DNA of 64,000 bases from Bradyrhizobium erythrophlei (GTDB lineage: Bacteria; Pseudomonadota; Alphaproteobacteria; Rhizobiales; Xanthobacteraceae). Under the pieces are notes generated by a model. That model did no database searches. It had not been told where the DNA came from and saw only the letters and a list, made by a program, of their open reading frames with translations. This document shows, piece by piece, positions 43,305 to 52,570 of the stretch. The stretch spans positions 496,001 to 560,000 of the forward strand of contig FSRD01000002.1 in NCBI GenBank assembly GCA_900129675.1. Reading direction: 5' to 3'. How positions within the stretch are numbered: position 1 is the first letter of the stretch; each line of letters begins with the position of its first letter. The position numbers and the translations under genes are program-made.

Positions 43305-43997
43305 TCATGGAATCGATCGTCTAGTAACGACCGCGGTGCTATCTGTCAGTTCTGCCGAAATTCGGTTTCGCGTAATCCCATAGATATGTTCGAGTTCGGC
43401 AAGGTTGACGTACTCTGCCTGGAACGTTGCGACTGCGGTGACCTGAAGCATTCTGCCGTTCTTCGGATGTCGTACGGACGGCAAATGACCGCTGCGGATG
43501 GCCTCGCGAACGTAAGACTGCGTCAAAAATGGGTAACGACACGCATCCGCCACCCTCATATATCCATCAGGAACGAGTGGAAACTGTCTGGCGAGATCGT
43601 CACGATGCACCAGAAAACGACGCAAGCCGCGGTGATCGCCGCCCCTGTCGATCAACCTCAACTTACCATTCAGCGCGTGTTCGATTACAACTACAACATT
43701 AGAAGTGCTTACGGAGTGGCGGCAGCGACCCAATTCTGTTGTTGGGCTGCCGTCATCGTCAGCATGGGTCGCGATCTTCGCGAGCCTTTCGACGAGGCCG
43801 TTCATTGAAGTTACCTTGCACCATGTTGTACCGCGGTGCGTGAGCGTCTCAATGTACCCGGCCTGAACCAAGGTTCTGATTGCGGACCTCTGAATGCACA
43901 GAAACTTCGTGGAATTCTCAAATGAGAGGAGGTTGTACTTTGTCTTGAAGGCGGGCTTCGGGGTGAATGTATCGTTATGCTTAGCGTGCGCTAACAT
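43305..43997 (-). CDS. TniQ-like HTH protein, 5' end probably truncated
   Basis: About 230 aa from ATG 43997; the frame stays open to the IS boundary at 44092. Two HTH-like stretches are visible: IQRSAIRTLVQAGYIETL, and VADACRYPFLTQSYVREAIRSGHLPSVRHPKNGRMLQV. This arrangement resembles the C-terminal half of large TniQ-type proteins found next to rhizobial mobile elements. The IS at 44080 probably removed the N-terminal half. Family assignment is tentative. Confidence 0.45.
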   Translation of the reverse strand: MLAHAKHNDTFTPKPAFKTKYNLLSFENSTKFLCIQRSAIRTLVQAGYIETLTHRGTTWCKVTSMNGLVERLAKIATHADDDGSPTTELGRCRHSVSTSNVVVVIEHALNGKLRLIDRGGDHRGLRRFLVHRDDLARQFPLVPDGYMRVADACRYPFLTQSYVREAIRSGHLPSVRHPKNGRMLQVTAVATFQAEYVNLAELEHIYGITRNRISAELTDSTAVVTRRSIP

Positions 43998-44079
43998 GTG
44001 ATCGCGCTCCACAAAGTGCCTACGCTGGGCGAATAAAGTCGAACTTGTTATCCGTATGAGATTTTCACTTCGCGCCCTG

Positions 44080-45117
44080 TGTGTACCGAAAACCCTATCC
44101 GGGTTTATCGAATGATAGAATCGGCTAAGTTGGCGCGATGATCGCGCGGATCTGCTTCGTTCTGGCCGTGCTGGCCTCGCCATTCAAGTCGAACATCCGG
44201 CTTGAGGCGGAGAATGCAGTGCTTCGACATCAGCTGATCGTCTTGCGACGCAAGCTGAAAGGCCGGGCTCGCCTCACGAACAACGACCGCTGGTTCTTCG
44301 TTCAGCTCTATCGCTGGTTCCCGTCGATCCTTCCGGTTCTCATGATTATTCGACCCGAAACGCTGGTGGGTTGGCATCGGGCCGGCTTTCGCCGCTATTG
44401 GCGTTGGAAATCGTGTCGACGGGGAGGGCGACCGCAGATCGAGACGGAATTGCGGGCGCTGATCCGGCAGATGAGCACGGAGAATTTGCTTTGGGGTGCG
44501 CCGCGCATCCACGGCGAACTGCTCAAGCTCGGGTTTAGCGTCGCTCAATCAAGTGTCGCCAAGTATATGGTCAAGCGACGCGGGCCTCCAAGTCAGGAAT
44601 GGCGGACCTTTCTGCGAAACCACGCGCCGGACATCGCCGCCATGGATTTGTTCGTAGTACCGACCATTGGCTTTAAGCTGCTGTATGGCGTCGTCATCAT
44701 CCGGCTTGATCGCAGAGATCTCGTCTGGATCGGCGTCACAACCAACCCGACGGCGGAGTGGGTTGCACGTCAGATCACCGAGGCGTTTCCTTGGGATGGC
44801 GCTCCGCGCTATATGATCCGAGATCGAGATCGAATCTACGGCACTGTCGTCACGCGCCGACTGCGTGCCATGGGTATCCGAGACAAGCCAATTGCACCGG
44901 CCTCGCCTTGGCAGAACTGCTTTGCCGAACGGCTGATCGGATCGATCCGGCGCGCGTGTTTGGACCACATCATTGTCCTGGACGAGGAACATCTGCGTGT
45001 ACGCACGCATCTATCCTTGAAGAAGGACGCGCCGGTTTCTCGCGCCGTCGAACGGGCCGGAAGCATTCTTTGTCGCCCAGTTCTCGGCGGGCTACACCAC
45101 CAATATGTTCGGATTTG
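44080..45117. mobile_element. rve-type IS, 3' end missing
   Basis: The left terminus is TGTGTACCGAAAA (44080-44092). The same 13-mer ends the related split copy at 46679-46691. At the right the sequence leaves the family just after the transposase stop, without the matching terminus, so this copy is truncated and immobile. Confidence 0.7.
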
Positions 45118-45118
45118 A
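44138..45118 (+). CDS. Integrase-core (rve) transposase with internal deletion
   Basis: A 326-aa protein. N-terminal helical part (LEAENAVLRHQLIVLRRKLKG), an HTH-like WGAPRIHGELLKLGF, then the rve core with Asp in AAMDLFVVPT, Asp in IRDRDRIYG and Glu in WQNCFAERLIGS. Compared with the copy at 55632, about 12 codons are missing in frame between EEHLR and RTHLSL, exactly where the conserved YYN motif should be. The C-terminus GGLHHQYVRI is normal. It is probably inactive. Confidence 0.88.
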   Translation: MIARICFVLAVLASPFKSNIRLEAENAVLRHQLIVLRRKLKGRARLTNNDRWFFVQLYRWFPSILPVLMIIRPETLVGWHRAGFRRYWRWKSCRRGGRPQIETELRALIRQMSTENLLWGAPRIHGELLKLGFSVAQSSVAKYMVKRRGPPSQEWRTFLRNHAPDIAAMDLFVVPTIGFKLLYGVVIIRLDRRDLVWIGVTTNPTAEWVARQITEAFPWDGAPRYMIRDRDRIYGTVVTRRLRAMGIRDKPIAPASPWQNCFAERLIGSIRRACLDHIIVLDEEHLRVRTHLSLKKDAPVSRAVERAGSILCRPVLGGLHHQYVRI

Positions 45119-45133
45119 TTTACGACAGTGACA

Positions 45134-45192
45134 GCCACCTGATTGCGTGGAAAGTGGCTCTCTCAGCTCGGGAGCGCGCATTTGGACCGATG
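45134..45192 (+). repeat. 59-bp direct repeat, left copy
   Basis: The sequence starting GCCACCTGATTGCG and containing GCTCGGGAGCGCGCATTT recurs at 46540-46598 with about five mismatches, in the same orientation. The pair flanks a 1.35-kb cargo stretch with a cupin gene. Confidence 0.85.
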
Positions 45193-45542
45193 AGAGCTGT
45201 GCTTGAAAAAAGAGGGTAAAGCAAGAGCGCGGCTGCGGTGGATCCCGGAGATGCCGGTGCTGGAGCGGACTCAGCAGCTGATTCACGAGGCTGAATACGT
45301 CTCGGCGCCCCGGGCATGGCTGACCACCTGCTTCCCAGCTACCTGTCCTCGTTACCGGATAGAGCGCGGAGATTGGAGCCATTGGTCAACAATATCCGTC
45401 CACTGCTTGCTTTACCGCAGTGCAGCGTCCGACCACGCAATGGGCGTTCAATCTGCTTGCAAAGGGCTGTTGTTGGGGCGGAGTATTGGATTGCGCAATG
45501 CCGGGAACGACAGTGATCCCGGGCACAGCTTTGGAGGTCGCC
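45193..45542. other. No gene recognised between repeat and cupin gene
   Basis: Short frames only. No motif, promoter of convincing quality or terminator was identified, apart from GGAGG shortly before the cupin start. Confidence 0.5.
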
Positions 45543-45968
45543 ATGTTAACACGACGAGATTTTGCAGGTGTTGCTTCCTGCGCGATCTGCGCGGTTGCAG
45601 GTTTCGCGGCTACAGAGGCGTTGGCACAGGGCAATCCGCCCGCAACCACCCCGGGGTTGACGAGAAAAATTCTCTTTCAACAGGATGGCCCGACGCCGGG
45701 CTACGTAACGATAATAGCAGAAGCGGAAATTGAACCCAGCGTAATGATCGCTCGGCATACCCACCCGGGAATTGAAAGCGCCTATATCCTCGAAGGAGGT
45801 CTTGATCTTGCAATAGAAGGCCAGCCGACACGCCCCGTTAAGGCGGGCGACGCGTTTATGGTCCCTCCCAACACGCCCCATGCAGGCGGCAAGAATGGCG
45901 ACAAGAAGACGAAGATCGCGGTCACTTATATCGTGGAGAAGGGAAAACCCTTGGCGTCACCCGCCTGA
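45543..45968 (+). CDS. Cupin protein with Tat signal
   Basis: A 141-aa protein from ATG 45543, with GGAGG upstream. A twin-arginine signal (TRRDFAGVASCAICAVAGFAA) precedes a cupin core with ARHTHPGIESAYILEGG (metal ligands His-His-Glu) and AGDAFMVPPNTPHAGG (last His). It is a small periplasmic metal cupin, probably stress- or quorum-signal related, but no substrate can be named. It lies between two 59-bp direct repeats in the mobile region and may be cargo. Confidence 0.85.
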   Translation: MLTRRDFAGVASCAICAVAGFAATEALAQGNPPATTPGLTRKILFQQDGPTPGYVTIIAEAEIEPSVMIARHTHPGIESAYILEGGLDLAIEGQPTRPVKAGDAFMVPPNTPHAGGKNGDKKTKIAVTYIVEKGKPLASPA

Positions 45969-46063
45969 TAGTTGGTTTACTGCGCCACGACAGCTTAACT
46001 GCAAGCAACCCCGGGCACGTGCCCGGGGTTTCGCATTTCCGTGAAGCTAAGCAAGATCATCTC

Positions 46064-46525
46064 ATGGAGCACACCGACAGCCGCTTCTACGCCGTCAACC
46101 CTCCGGTATCCCGGCCATCCGCATGCCCTGACGGCCATGTTGCCCGGGCGAAGGACCTCTACATCTCTCCCTGGTTCCGCATGGCGCGGCACTTCGCTGA
46201 GCAGAACGCCAGCCGGTGGTTCATCCTGTCGTCCGCCTTGGGATTGCTTCGACCTGACGAGCTGGTCGCTCCCTATGACTCGACGCTCAACAGGATGGGG
46301 ATGCGGGAGAAGCAGACGTGGTCCAGGATACCTCGACCGGACTCGTCTTATCGCTGGTCGGCAACACACCGAATGCAGAGCATCGCGCCAGGTTCATCAC
46401 CGGCATCCTGAGAAGTCGAAGCGAACAGCAACCTCCGCATCACCGACCTGCTGACCGACGCCAATAAGCAGCTCGACGAAGTCCGCAGTCTGCGGCGCAC
46501 GATCGGGTCGTCCAAAAGGGTCTAA
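46064..46525 (+). pseudogene. DUF6884-like protein remnant
   Basis: ATG 46064 opens a frame with ARAKDLYISPWFRMARHFAEQNASRWFILSSALGLLRPDELVAPYDSTL, which matches the core of DUF6884 proteins (nucleotide- or nuclease-linked, often in mobile islands). After NRMGMREKQTW the family text is lost; another frame ends ITDLLTDANKQLDEVRSLRRTIGSSKRV at 46525. The gene is broken by frameshift or deletion. Confidence 0.5.
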
Positions 46526-46539
46526 GGTTGGTGCGCGGG

Positions 46540-46598
46540 GCCACCTGATTGCGCGGAAAGTGGCTCTCTCGGCTCGGGAGCGCGCATTTAGGTCGATG
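46540..46598 (+). repeat. 59-bp direct repeat, right copy
   Basis: Near-identical to 45134-45192, same orientation. It lies between the DUF6884-like remnant and the split rve IS. It may be a duplicated end of a lost element. Confidence 0.85.
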
Positions 46599-46678
46599 TC
46601 TTAGAGAAACGACCACCTGCTGAAGGGGGTTCACTCGGTGCTCAGGACGAATTTTTCAAGGTGCAATCTTGGCGGGTG

Positions 46679-46821
46679 TGTGTACCGAAAATCTAAATCC
46701 GAACGTATTGACGATGAAGTCCGCCCAGTATGGCGCGCGAATTTATGACGCCGGATCGCTGAACCTGGCGAGAGACAGGCGCATCTTTGTTCAATGACCG
46801 ATGCGTTCTCAGGCCGTTGTA
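46679..46821 (-). pseudogene. C-terminal part of a split rve transposase, with IS terminus
   Basis: The minus strand reads YNGLRTHRSLNKDAPVSRQ and ends GGLHRQYVRI at 46693, followed by the IS end TGTGTACCGAAAA (46679-46691). The N-terminal part of the same gene is 7.9 kb away at 54739-55632, on the same strand. Joining the two at GTTGTA gives a continuous transposase. The recombinase modules were therefore inserted into this gene. Confidence 0.85.
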
Positions 46822-47387
46822 CAACACGACTACGGAACGCCCACGGGATCGCGGAGTCCGAGCTTCTTTATCCGTGGCATCCTTGGGCCGGATGCCTTGT
46901 CCATATTCATGAGGTGGTTGAGAAGGCGGACAGAGAGGTCTTCCGTTGCAGCCTTTCTGGTCGGGCATCCGGGCGATGGCTGGAGATTCCGGCCTGGATG
47001 TTCGATCGGGCGGCCCGCGCGACCTGGCGTGTTGGCGCCGCTCCCTATGTTGAGATTGCGGTGCTCACCGCCTTGGCGACGCTACTGCAGGATGTGACGT
47101 CCGTTTCGGGCGCATCATCGCAATTGCGGAATTCAAGCGCAGCATTGGGCTCTCACGACGCGAATCGGGGAGATGTCCATGCCGCGCCCGCCTACCGCTC
47201 ATCGCCATCCTCACAGCAATGCCCGTCAGTTCGATCTGTTCTGCGACCCGCCCTACGCCGCGGCGCAGACGCCGCAATGGCAGGCGTTGCCCGCCGAGAC
47301 GCGCCATACGCTGACGAAGCTGATGGTTCGCCTGATCTTCGGCCACGCCGACGGCGACCTCCGGCGAAGGGAGGAGATGCGTCATGA
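46794..47387 (+). CDS. orf1 of module A: small recombinase-associated protein
   Basis: The core domain is about 100 residues: RNAHGIAESELLYPWHPWAGCLVHIHEVVEKA, then FRCSLSGRASGRWLEIPAWMFDR. It is homologous to orf1 of modules B and C; all share a (Y)P/R-x-HP block, a central VH or VVRH strand and (L)PAWM, as in small DUF5372-like proteins next to serine recombinases. The ATG at 46794 belongs to the interrupted IS, not to the module. The frame stays open across the next gene to 47387, but the last roughly 70 codons may not be biologically meaningful. Confidence 0.55.
   Translation: MTDAFSGRCTTRLRNAHGIAESELLYPWHPWAGCLVHIHEVVEKADREVFRCSLSGRASGRWLEIPAWMFDRAARATWRVGAAPYVEIAVLTALATLLQDVTSVSGASSQLRNSSAALGSHDANRGDVHAAPAYRSSPSSQQCPSVRSVLRPALRRGADAAMAGVARRDAPYADEADGSPDLRPRRRRPPAKGGDAS
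46816..46821 (+). other. Left attachment core of the tandem modules (GTTGTA)
   Basis: GTTGTA ends the split transposase part here and recurs at 54739-54744 where the gene resumes. The module sequence starts with CAACACG just after it. Confidence 0.75.
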
Positions 47388-47394
47388 TGTCTGA
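47173..47394 (+). CDS. orf2 of module A: 73-aa recombinase companion
   Basis: A 73-aa protein preceded by GGGGAG. The shared pattern Q-x-DLF ... WQALPAETRHTLTKLMVRLI is also present in module B (QPDLF ... WLELPADARAALTSLMTRLI) and, weaker, in module C. The stop overlaps the recombinase start by about 10 nt, so translation is coupled. The function is unknown; it may help the recombinase or bind DNA ends. Confidence 0.7.
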   Translation: MSMPRPPTAHRHPHSNARQFDLFCDPPYAAAQTPQWQALPAETRHTLTKLMVRLIFGHADGDLRRREEMRHDV

Positions 47395-49454
47395 GAAGAT
47401 CAGGCCGCACCATCTGGAGCGCAAGGCGATCCTGTATGTACGGCAGTCCTCCGCCCATCAGGTTCTCCACAATCGCGAGAGCAGCGCCTTGCAATATGCG
47501 ATGCGCGATCGTCTGACGGCGCTGGTCTCGCATCGAAACGGTCGATGACGATCTCGGGCGCTCGGCGGCAGGCGGCGTCGCGCGTGCCGGCTTTGATCGA
47601 ATGGTGGCCGAGGTCTGCCTGGGCAAGGTCGGTGCGGTCGCGGCGCGGGAAGTCTCGCGTTTCGCCCGTAACAGCCATGACTGGCAGCAGCTGATCGAGA
47701 TGTGCCGCGTCGTCGATACCGTGCTGATCGATCAGGAGATGGTCTATGCGCCGCGTCAGGGCAACGACCGGCTGTTGCTGGGATTGAAGGGCAGCCTCAA
47801 CGAGTATGAGCTCGATCTTCTGCGCCAGCGTTCGCTGTCGGCCCGCTATGAGAAGGCCCGGCGCGGCGAACTCATCGTCGCGGCCCCGGTCGGCTTCGTG
47901 AAGGTCGGCGACGGGCTCGAGAAGGATCCCGATCGCCGTGTCCAGGAAGCCGTCATCCTCGTCTTCGACAAGGTCGCCGAACTCGGCAGTGTCCGGCAAG
48001 CCCTGCTCTGGTTCATCGAGCACGGGCTGGACTTGCCCGCCAAGCGCCACAATGGCGAGGTGGTCTGGCGCAGGCCGCACTATGCGACCATCCACCGGAT
48101 GATCGCGAACCCGATCTACGGCGGCGCCTACGCCTATGGTAAGAGTCGTGTCGCGACAGGATATGATGCAGCAGCCGGCGTGATCCGACCCAGCAGCCGT
48201 CGTAAGGCGCGAGCCGAGTGGCTGGCGCTGATCCCAGGCGTCCATGAGGGTTACGTCAGCTGGGAGCGGTCGGAGGCGATCCGCAAGATGGTGAGCGACA
48301 ACATGCCCACAGGCCGACATCACGGAGCGCCGAAGCACGGCGACGCTTTGCTCGCCGGCCTTGTCCGCTGCCGGCGTTGTGGACGCAAGCTGATGGTCCG
48401 CTACACAGGCGCCAAGCATAACATTCCGCGCTATTCCTGTTGGCGGGGTTCGCTCGACAATGGCGAGCCCCGCTGCATCGCATTCGGAGGATTGCGTGTC
48501 GACGACGCCATCGAGGAAGCTCTTCTGCGGGTTGTCGAACCGGGAGCGATAGCTGCGGCCGTCGAGGCCGAAGCACAAGCGGCCAGCCGCCGCGATCAGG
48601 TTCGTGAGGCGCTGGTGCGCGACCTCGAGGCGGCGCGCTACCGCGCCGATCGGACATTCCGCCAGTACGACGCCATCGATCCGCAGAACCGGCTGATCGC
48701 GGCGGAACTGGAGTTGCGATGGAACAGCGCGCTCACACGTTTAGGCGAGATCGAGACCAGGATTGCCGCACATGATGCCTCGACATGGCAACCATCATTG
48801 TCGCCAGTACGCGTCGCCGCGCTGGCCGCTGATCTCAAGGCTGTCTGGTCGGCGCCGTCGACCGACGCGAGGCTCAAGAAGCGAATCGTGCGCACCGTCA
48901 TCCACGAGGTGGTCGCCGATATCGATGACGAAGCGTCAGAGATCGTTCTCCTGACCCATTGGATTGGCGGCGTTCATACCGAACTGCGCCTGCCGAGGCG
49001 TCGCCGCGGACAGCGCAACAGTATCTCCGCCGACATCCTCGCCGCCGTCCGCCAACTGGTTCTCATCGCCAATGATGATCTCATCGCCGGCATCCTCAAC
49101 CGGAACGGCCTGGTGACCGGCCACGGCAATCGCTGGACACGGGAGCGGGTCAGCGCGCTCAGGTCGCATCATAAGATCCCGGTCTTTCGGCCGGCGCCAG
49201 ATGGGAACGAGCCATGGCTTAATCTGAACAAGGCGGCGGGTTTGCTCGGCATTGCACCGAAGACGCTCAGGCTCGCCGCCGAAGCGGGCGAAATCGAAGC
49301 GGGGCATCCCCTGCCGGATGGCCCGTGGCTCTTCCGCCGATCAACCCTCGGCGAACCGGCGGCTCAGCGCGTCGTTTATCGCGCGAGGCAGAACCCAAAT
49401 CACCCCGCGGGATCGCATCCAGATCAGCAAAACCTCTTCTCTCCAATCACATAG
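47384..49454 (+). pseudogene. Large serine recombinase of module A, frameshifted
   Basis: ATG 47384 starts the resolvase domain with AILYVRQSSAHQ (catalytic Ser). At about 47522 five bases are missing compared with module B (LTALGWSEIE there), and the frame breaks. The other frame runs to 49454: AREVSRFARNSHDW, RLLLGLKGSLNEYELDLLRQRS, the recombinase domain, a zinc ribbon (CRRCGRKL) and a C-terminal HTH-like end (ITKTLRLAAEAGE-type). About 690 codons in all. Otherwise it is well conserved, so inactivation is recent. Confidence 0.9.
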
Positions 49455-49458
49455 ACAG

Positions 49459-50067
49459 ATGGGCGTTATGAAGCAGGATTGTACAACGAGGTTTGAGAAC
49501 GCCCACAGGACCGTTCGTCGCGAGGTTCTTTATCGGCATCATCCTTGGTTTGGTCGCCGAGTTTGCATTCATGGTGCCGTCGACAAGGATGGTTTTGTCG
49601 TCTTCCGCTGCACGCTGGATGGATCGCAAGCAGATCGGGGGCTTGAAGTGCCGGCCTGGATGTTCGACCGGACGGCATGCCCTGACCCCGGACTTTTGGC
49701 AGTTCAGCCGTTTGTCAGCATCGAAGCCCTTGCGGCGCTCTCCGCGCTGCTCGATCTGGCGTTGAAGGATCAAACGCCATCAGCCGACCTGCTTTCTGGC
49801 GCATCCAGAGCCTCTCACGACCAGAATCGGGGAGAGACTCATGTCGCGCGAGACGGCAATGCCAAGGAGCCGATACCGACACAATCGACGATCGCGTCCG
49901 CAGCATCAGCCAGATCTGTTCGGGATCGGCCTGTCGAACGGCGCCATCGGCGCGCCCGCATGGCTGGAGCTGCCGGCGGACGCGCGGGCAGCGCTCACGA
50001 GCCTGATGACGCGGTTGATCCTCGACCATGCTGCGACGATAGCAACGCCGCGCGCGAAGGAGGCTGA
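49459..50067 (+). CDS. orf1 of module B, started in the end of module A
   Basis: ATG 49459 lies in the right end of module A; the frame crosses the TTGTA core (49479) into module B as TTRFENAHRTVRREVLYRHHPWFGRRVCIHGAVDKDG, then FRCTLDGSQADRGLEVPAWMFDR. The same start codon context (ATAGACAGATGGG) is repeated at the right end of module B at 54720. The tandem arrangement thus recreates the start that a circular form would have. The tail beyond about residue 120 overlaps orf2 in another frame. Confidence 0.65.
   Translation: MGVMKQDCTTRFENAHRTVRREVLYRHHPWFGRRVCIHGAVDKDGFVVFRCTLDGSQADRGLEVPAWMFDRTACPDPGLLAVQPFVSIEALAALSALLDLALKDQTPSADLLSGASRASHDQNRGETHVARDGNAKEPIPTQSTIASAASARSVRDRPVERRHRRARMAGAAGGRAGSAHEPDDAVDPRPCCDDSNAAREGG
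49479..49483 (+). other. Internal attachment core between modules A and B (TTGTA)
   Basis: The junction reads GGATTGTACAACG. It joins an A-type right end (ATAGACAGATGGGCG...) to a left end (TACAACG...GAACGCCCAC) equivalent to the one at 46816. It shows that the two modules integrated one after the other at the same core. Confidence 0.75.
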
Positions 50068-50080
50068 TCATGATCTCTGA
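49841..50080 (+). CDS. orf2 of module B: 79-aa recombinase companion
   Basis: A 79-aa protein, homologous to orf2 of module A through QPDLFGIG and WLELPADARAALTSLMTRLILDHA. A GGGGAGAG ribosome site precedes ATG 49841. The stop overlaps the recombinase start at 50070. The function is unknown. Confidence 0.7.
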   Translation: MSRETAMPRSRYRHNRRSRPQHQPDLFGIGLSNGAIGAPAWLELPADARAALTSLMTRLILDHAATIATPRAKEADHDL

Positions 50081-50477
50081 CAAGGTCAGGCCTCATCATC
50101 TGGAGCGCAAGGCGATTCTGTACGTGCGCCAATCCTCAGCCCATCAAGTGTTGCACAATCGTGAGAGCGGCGCCCTACAATACGCCATGCGGGATCGGCT
50201 GACGGCGCTCGGGTGGTCGGAGATCGAAGTGATCGATGATGATCTCGGTCGTTCAGCCGCCGGCGGGGTACAACGGGCTGGTTTTGAGCGGATGGTAGCG
50301 GAGGTTTGCCTCGGTAAGGTTGGTGCGGTTTGCGCCCGCGAGGTCTCGCGCTTCGCTCGCAACAGCCGGGATTGGCAGCAACTCATCGAGATGTGCCGCG
50401 TGGTCGACACCGTTCTGGTCGATCAGGAGACCATCTATGCGCCAAGGCACGGCAACGACCGCCTGCTGCTCGGGCTC

Positions 50478-50479
50478 AA
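50478..50479. other. Left crossover dinucleotide of module C (AA)
   Basis: AA here (GGGCTCAA) and AA at 53055-53056 (TTCGAA, followed by GGGCAG) flank module C. A 2-bp crossover is standard for serine recombinases. Confidence 0.65.
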
Positions 50480-50512
50480 CAGGACGGCGACATAATGCAG
50501 TACCTCGTGATC

Positions 50513-52570
50513 TCATTGAAAAGACAGGATTTCCTGTCGCGGGTCGGCTGATATTGGGCGAACTCTCGCGATCGCCTGCCGAATGGCTGGCCGCGCCAGG
50601 TCATCCTCGCGGATGACATAGGGTGCGCGGGCGCAAACCTGCCTTGCAGGCAGCAGTCCATCCCGGATCAGGCGAACAACGGTCATCTTGCTGACACCGA
50701 GGCGGCTTGCGGCTTCGCCCAGAATAAGCTCATGGCGCTCTGCACGTTCGCCCTCCTGGTAGACCGGTATCTGATGCGCGCCGCGAAAATTACGCACGCG
50801 CAGCTGGGTCCAGGTCTGGCCTCTGGCCGAGCGGATACCCAGCTGATTGAGAACGGGGGCGATGCTGTGGTCTGGCAACAGGCGGGCCAGTTCGCGCACC
50901 AACTGCTCGGTTGCCACATCGGTCTTGTAGCGATTTTGGCCCGATCGGTTCTTCAGCACTTCAAGCCGCGTGTGATCTCCACCCTGCCAGTGCAGCACGA
51001 GGTGCAGCCGACCGGTCTCGACTGTGACGATGATCTCCTTCAACACGGCGCGCACAATCCGCTTGCGCGTCTCGATGGAAGCAGCTGCATCGTTCCAGAG
51101 CGCTGGCAGGTCACCGGCAAGCGCCATAAGCGCCATGCGCTCGTCGTCGCTGACGGCGCTCGGCTGCTCGCTGCGCAAGCTCCGGATCTGATCTTCGAGC
51201 CGCGCGACCGCCGCGAGACAGTCATTCCACCGCCGTTCGAGCTCGCCGGCGACCAGTCGGTTGTCGGGATCAACAGCGTCGTATTGCCGGCGTGCGTGCG
51301 CCGCCTCATAGCGGGCCTGGTCCAGGGCAAGCTCGCTCTGGCGCAGCCGCTCGCTGCCGGCTTGCTTGCGACCGGAAATCACCTGCAACGCCGCCTCGAG
51401 CGCCAGTGGCGAGATCGCACGCAGCACTTCCGCCGACACCGCCGCGTCGATGCGCGTGTTGCTGAAAGCGCTACACCCTCTCTCGCGCGACGGATCCACG
51501 TGACTAGCGCAGACATAGCGCGCATCGCGCCTCGAATGATGGAGGACCTTGAACTTGCGTCCGCAGCGCCCGCAGCGCAGTAAGCCGACGAGAAGTCCAC
51601 TGCCATTGCGCACCGCGCCCGCCACCATCGCTCCCTTCATACTCGCATTGCCGGCAATGATCGTCCGGTTGCGATCATACTCCTCCCAGGAGATATAACC
51701 AGCATGGTGATCGCGGATCAGTACCATCCAGTCATCGCGTCGGCGCGCGACACCGTGGGTGATGACTTTACGGCCGCCTTCGACCCGCGTGCGTGAAATC
51801 GTTCGTCCGAAGACATAGGCCCCGGCATAGACCGGATTGGTCAACAGCCGATGGACGGCATGGTAGCGCGGCGGGCCCCACCGCACCGTCCGCCCCTGCG
51901 GACCATGCACAGCGGTTGGCAGGTCGATTCCTTCCTGGCGCAGACATAGGACCAGCTGGCGCACGCTGCTGATCTCTCGAAACTTTCGGAACACCAGAGA
52001 CAGCACTTCGCGGATACGCAGGTCCGGGTCCTGTTCCAGACGGTCATCGGCGCTGCGCCGATAGCCGATGGCGACCGTTGTGTGCAGATCGCCGCGCGCC
52101 GCCTTCAGGCGCAAAGCCTCTTGCGAGCGCTGCCGCAACGTCGACAGTTCGAGCTCGCTGAAAGTGCCTTTCATGCCGAGCAGCAAGCGATCATTTACGA
52201 GCCGCGGATCGTAGACCCCGTCCTCATCGATAATCAGGCTGCCGACCAGGGCGCAGAACTCCAAAAGGGTGTGCCAATCGCGCCCGTTACGGGCCAGGCG
52301 CGAGGCCTCAAGGGCAAACACCGCGCCCGCGTCGCCGCTGCAGATCGCCGCCAGCAGGCGTTCGAAGCCCGGGCGCGCCGTCCCGCCCCCCGAGCGGCCG
52401 AGATCGTCATCGATGACAATCGCGTTATCCCAACCGAGGGCGCAGGCGCGCGTCGTCAGCGCATACTGGCGTCGTCGGCTCTCCGGATTGTGCAAGAGCT
52501 GATCGATGCTGGATTGCCGCACGTAGACATAGGCGCTGCGCGCCAGGTGATCGCCAGTGATCTTAGTCAT
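50513..52570 (-). CDS. Large serine recombinase of module C, intact
   Basis: A 685-aa protein. Resolvase domain with catalytic Ser20 in AYVYVRQSS and the arginine set in EASRLARNGRDW; recombinase domain with NPVYAGAYVFGR; zinc ribbon GLLRCGRCGRKF with the second Cys pair in YVCASH; a long coiled coil (ALDQARYEAAHARRQYDAV); and a C-terminal HTH (EAASRLGVSKMTVVRLIRDG). No frameshift or stop is seen. It is the only intact recombinase of the three and probably catalysed the nested insertion. Confidence 0.95.
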   Translation of the reverse strand: MTKITGDHLARSAYVYVRQSSIDQLLHNPESRRRQYALTTRACALGWDNAIVIDDDLGRSGGGTARPGFERLLAAICSGDAGAVFALEASRLARNGRDWHTLLEFCALVGSLIIDEDGVYDPRLVNDRLLLGMKGTFSELELSTLRQRSQEALRLKAARGDLHTTVAIGYRRSADDRLEQDPDLRIREVLSLVFRKFREISSVRQLVLCLRQEGIDLPTAVHGPQGRTVRWGPPRYHAVHRLLTNPVYAGAYVFGRTISRTRVEGGRKVITHGVARRRDDWMVLIRDHHAGYISWEEYDRNRTIIAGNASMKGAMVAGAVRNGSGLLVGLLRCGRCGRKFKVLHHSRRDARYVCASHVDPSRERGCSAFSNTRIDAAVSAEVLRAISPLALEAALQVISGRKQAGSERLRQSELALDQARYEAAHARRQYDAVDPDNRLVAGELERRWNDCLAAVARLEDQIRSLRSEQPSAVSDDERMALMALAGDLPALWNDAAASIETRKRIVRAVLKEIIVTVETGRLHLVLHWQGGDHTRLEVLKNRSGQNRYKTDVATEQLVRELARLLPDHSIAPVLNQLGIRSARGQTWTQLRVRNFRGAHQIPVYQEGERAERHELILGEAASRLGVSKMTVVRLIRDGLLPARQVCARAPYVIREDDLARPAIRQAIARVRPISADPRQEILSFQ

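Larger units (their letters stand above)
46822..49483. mobile_element. Serine-recombinase module A
   Basis: A 2.66-kb module with orf1, orf2 and a large serine recombinase, bounded by core TTGTA at both ends (46817-46821 and 49479-49483). The same gene order and length are found in module B and, inverted, in module C. The recombinase is frameshifted, so this module cannot move by itself. Confidence 0.8.
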
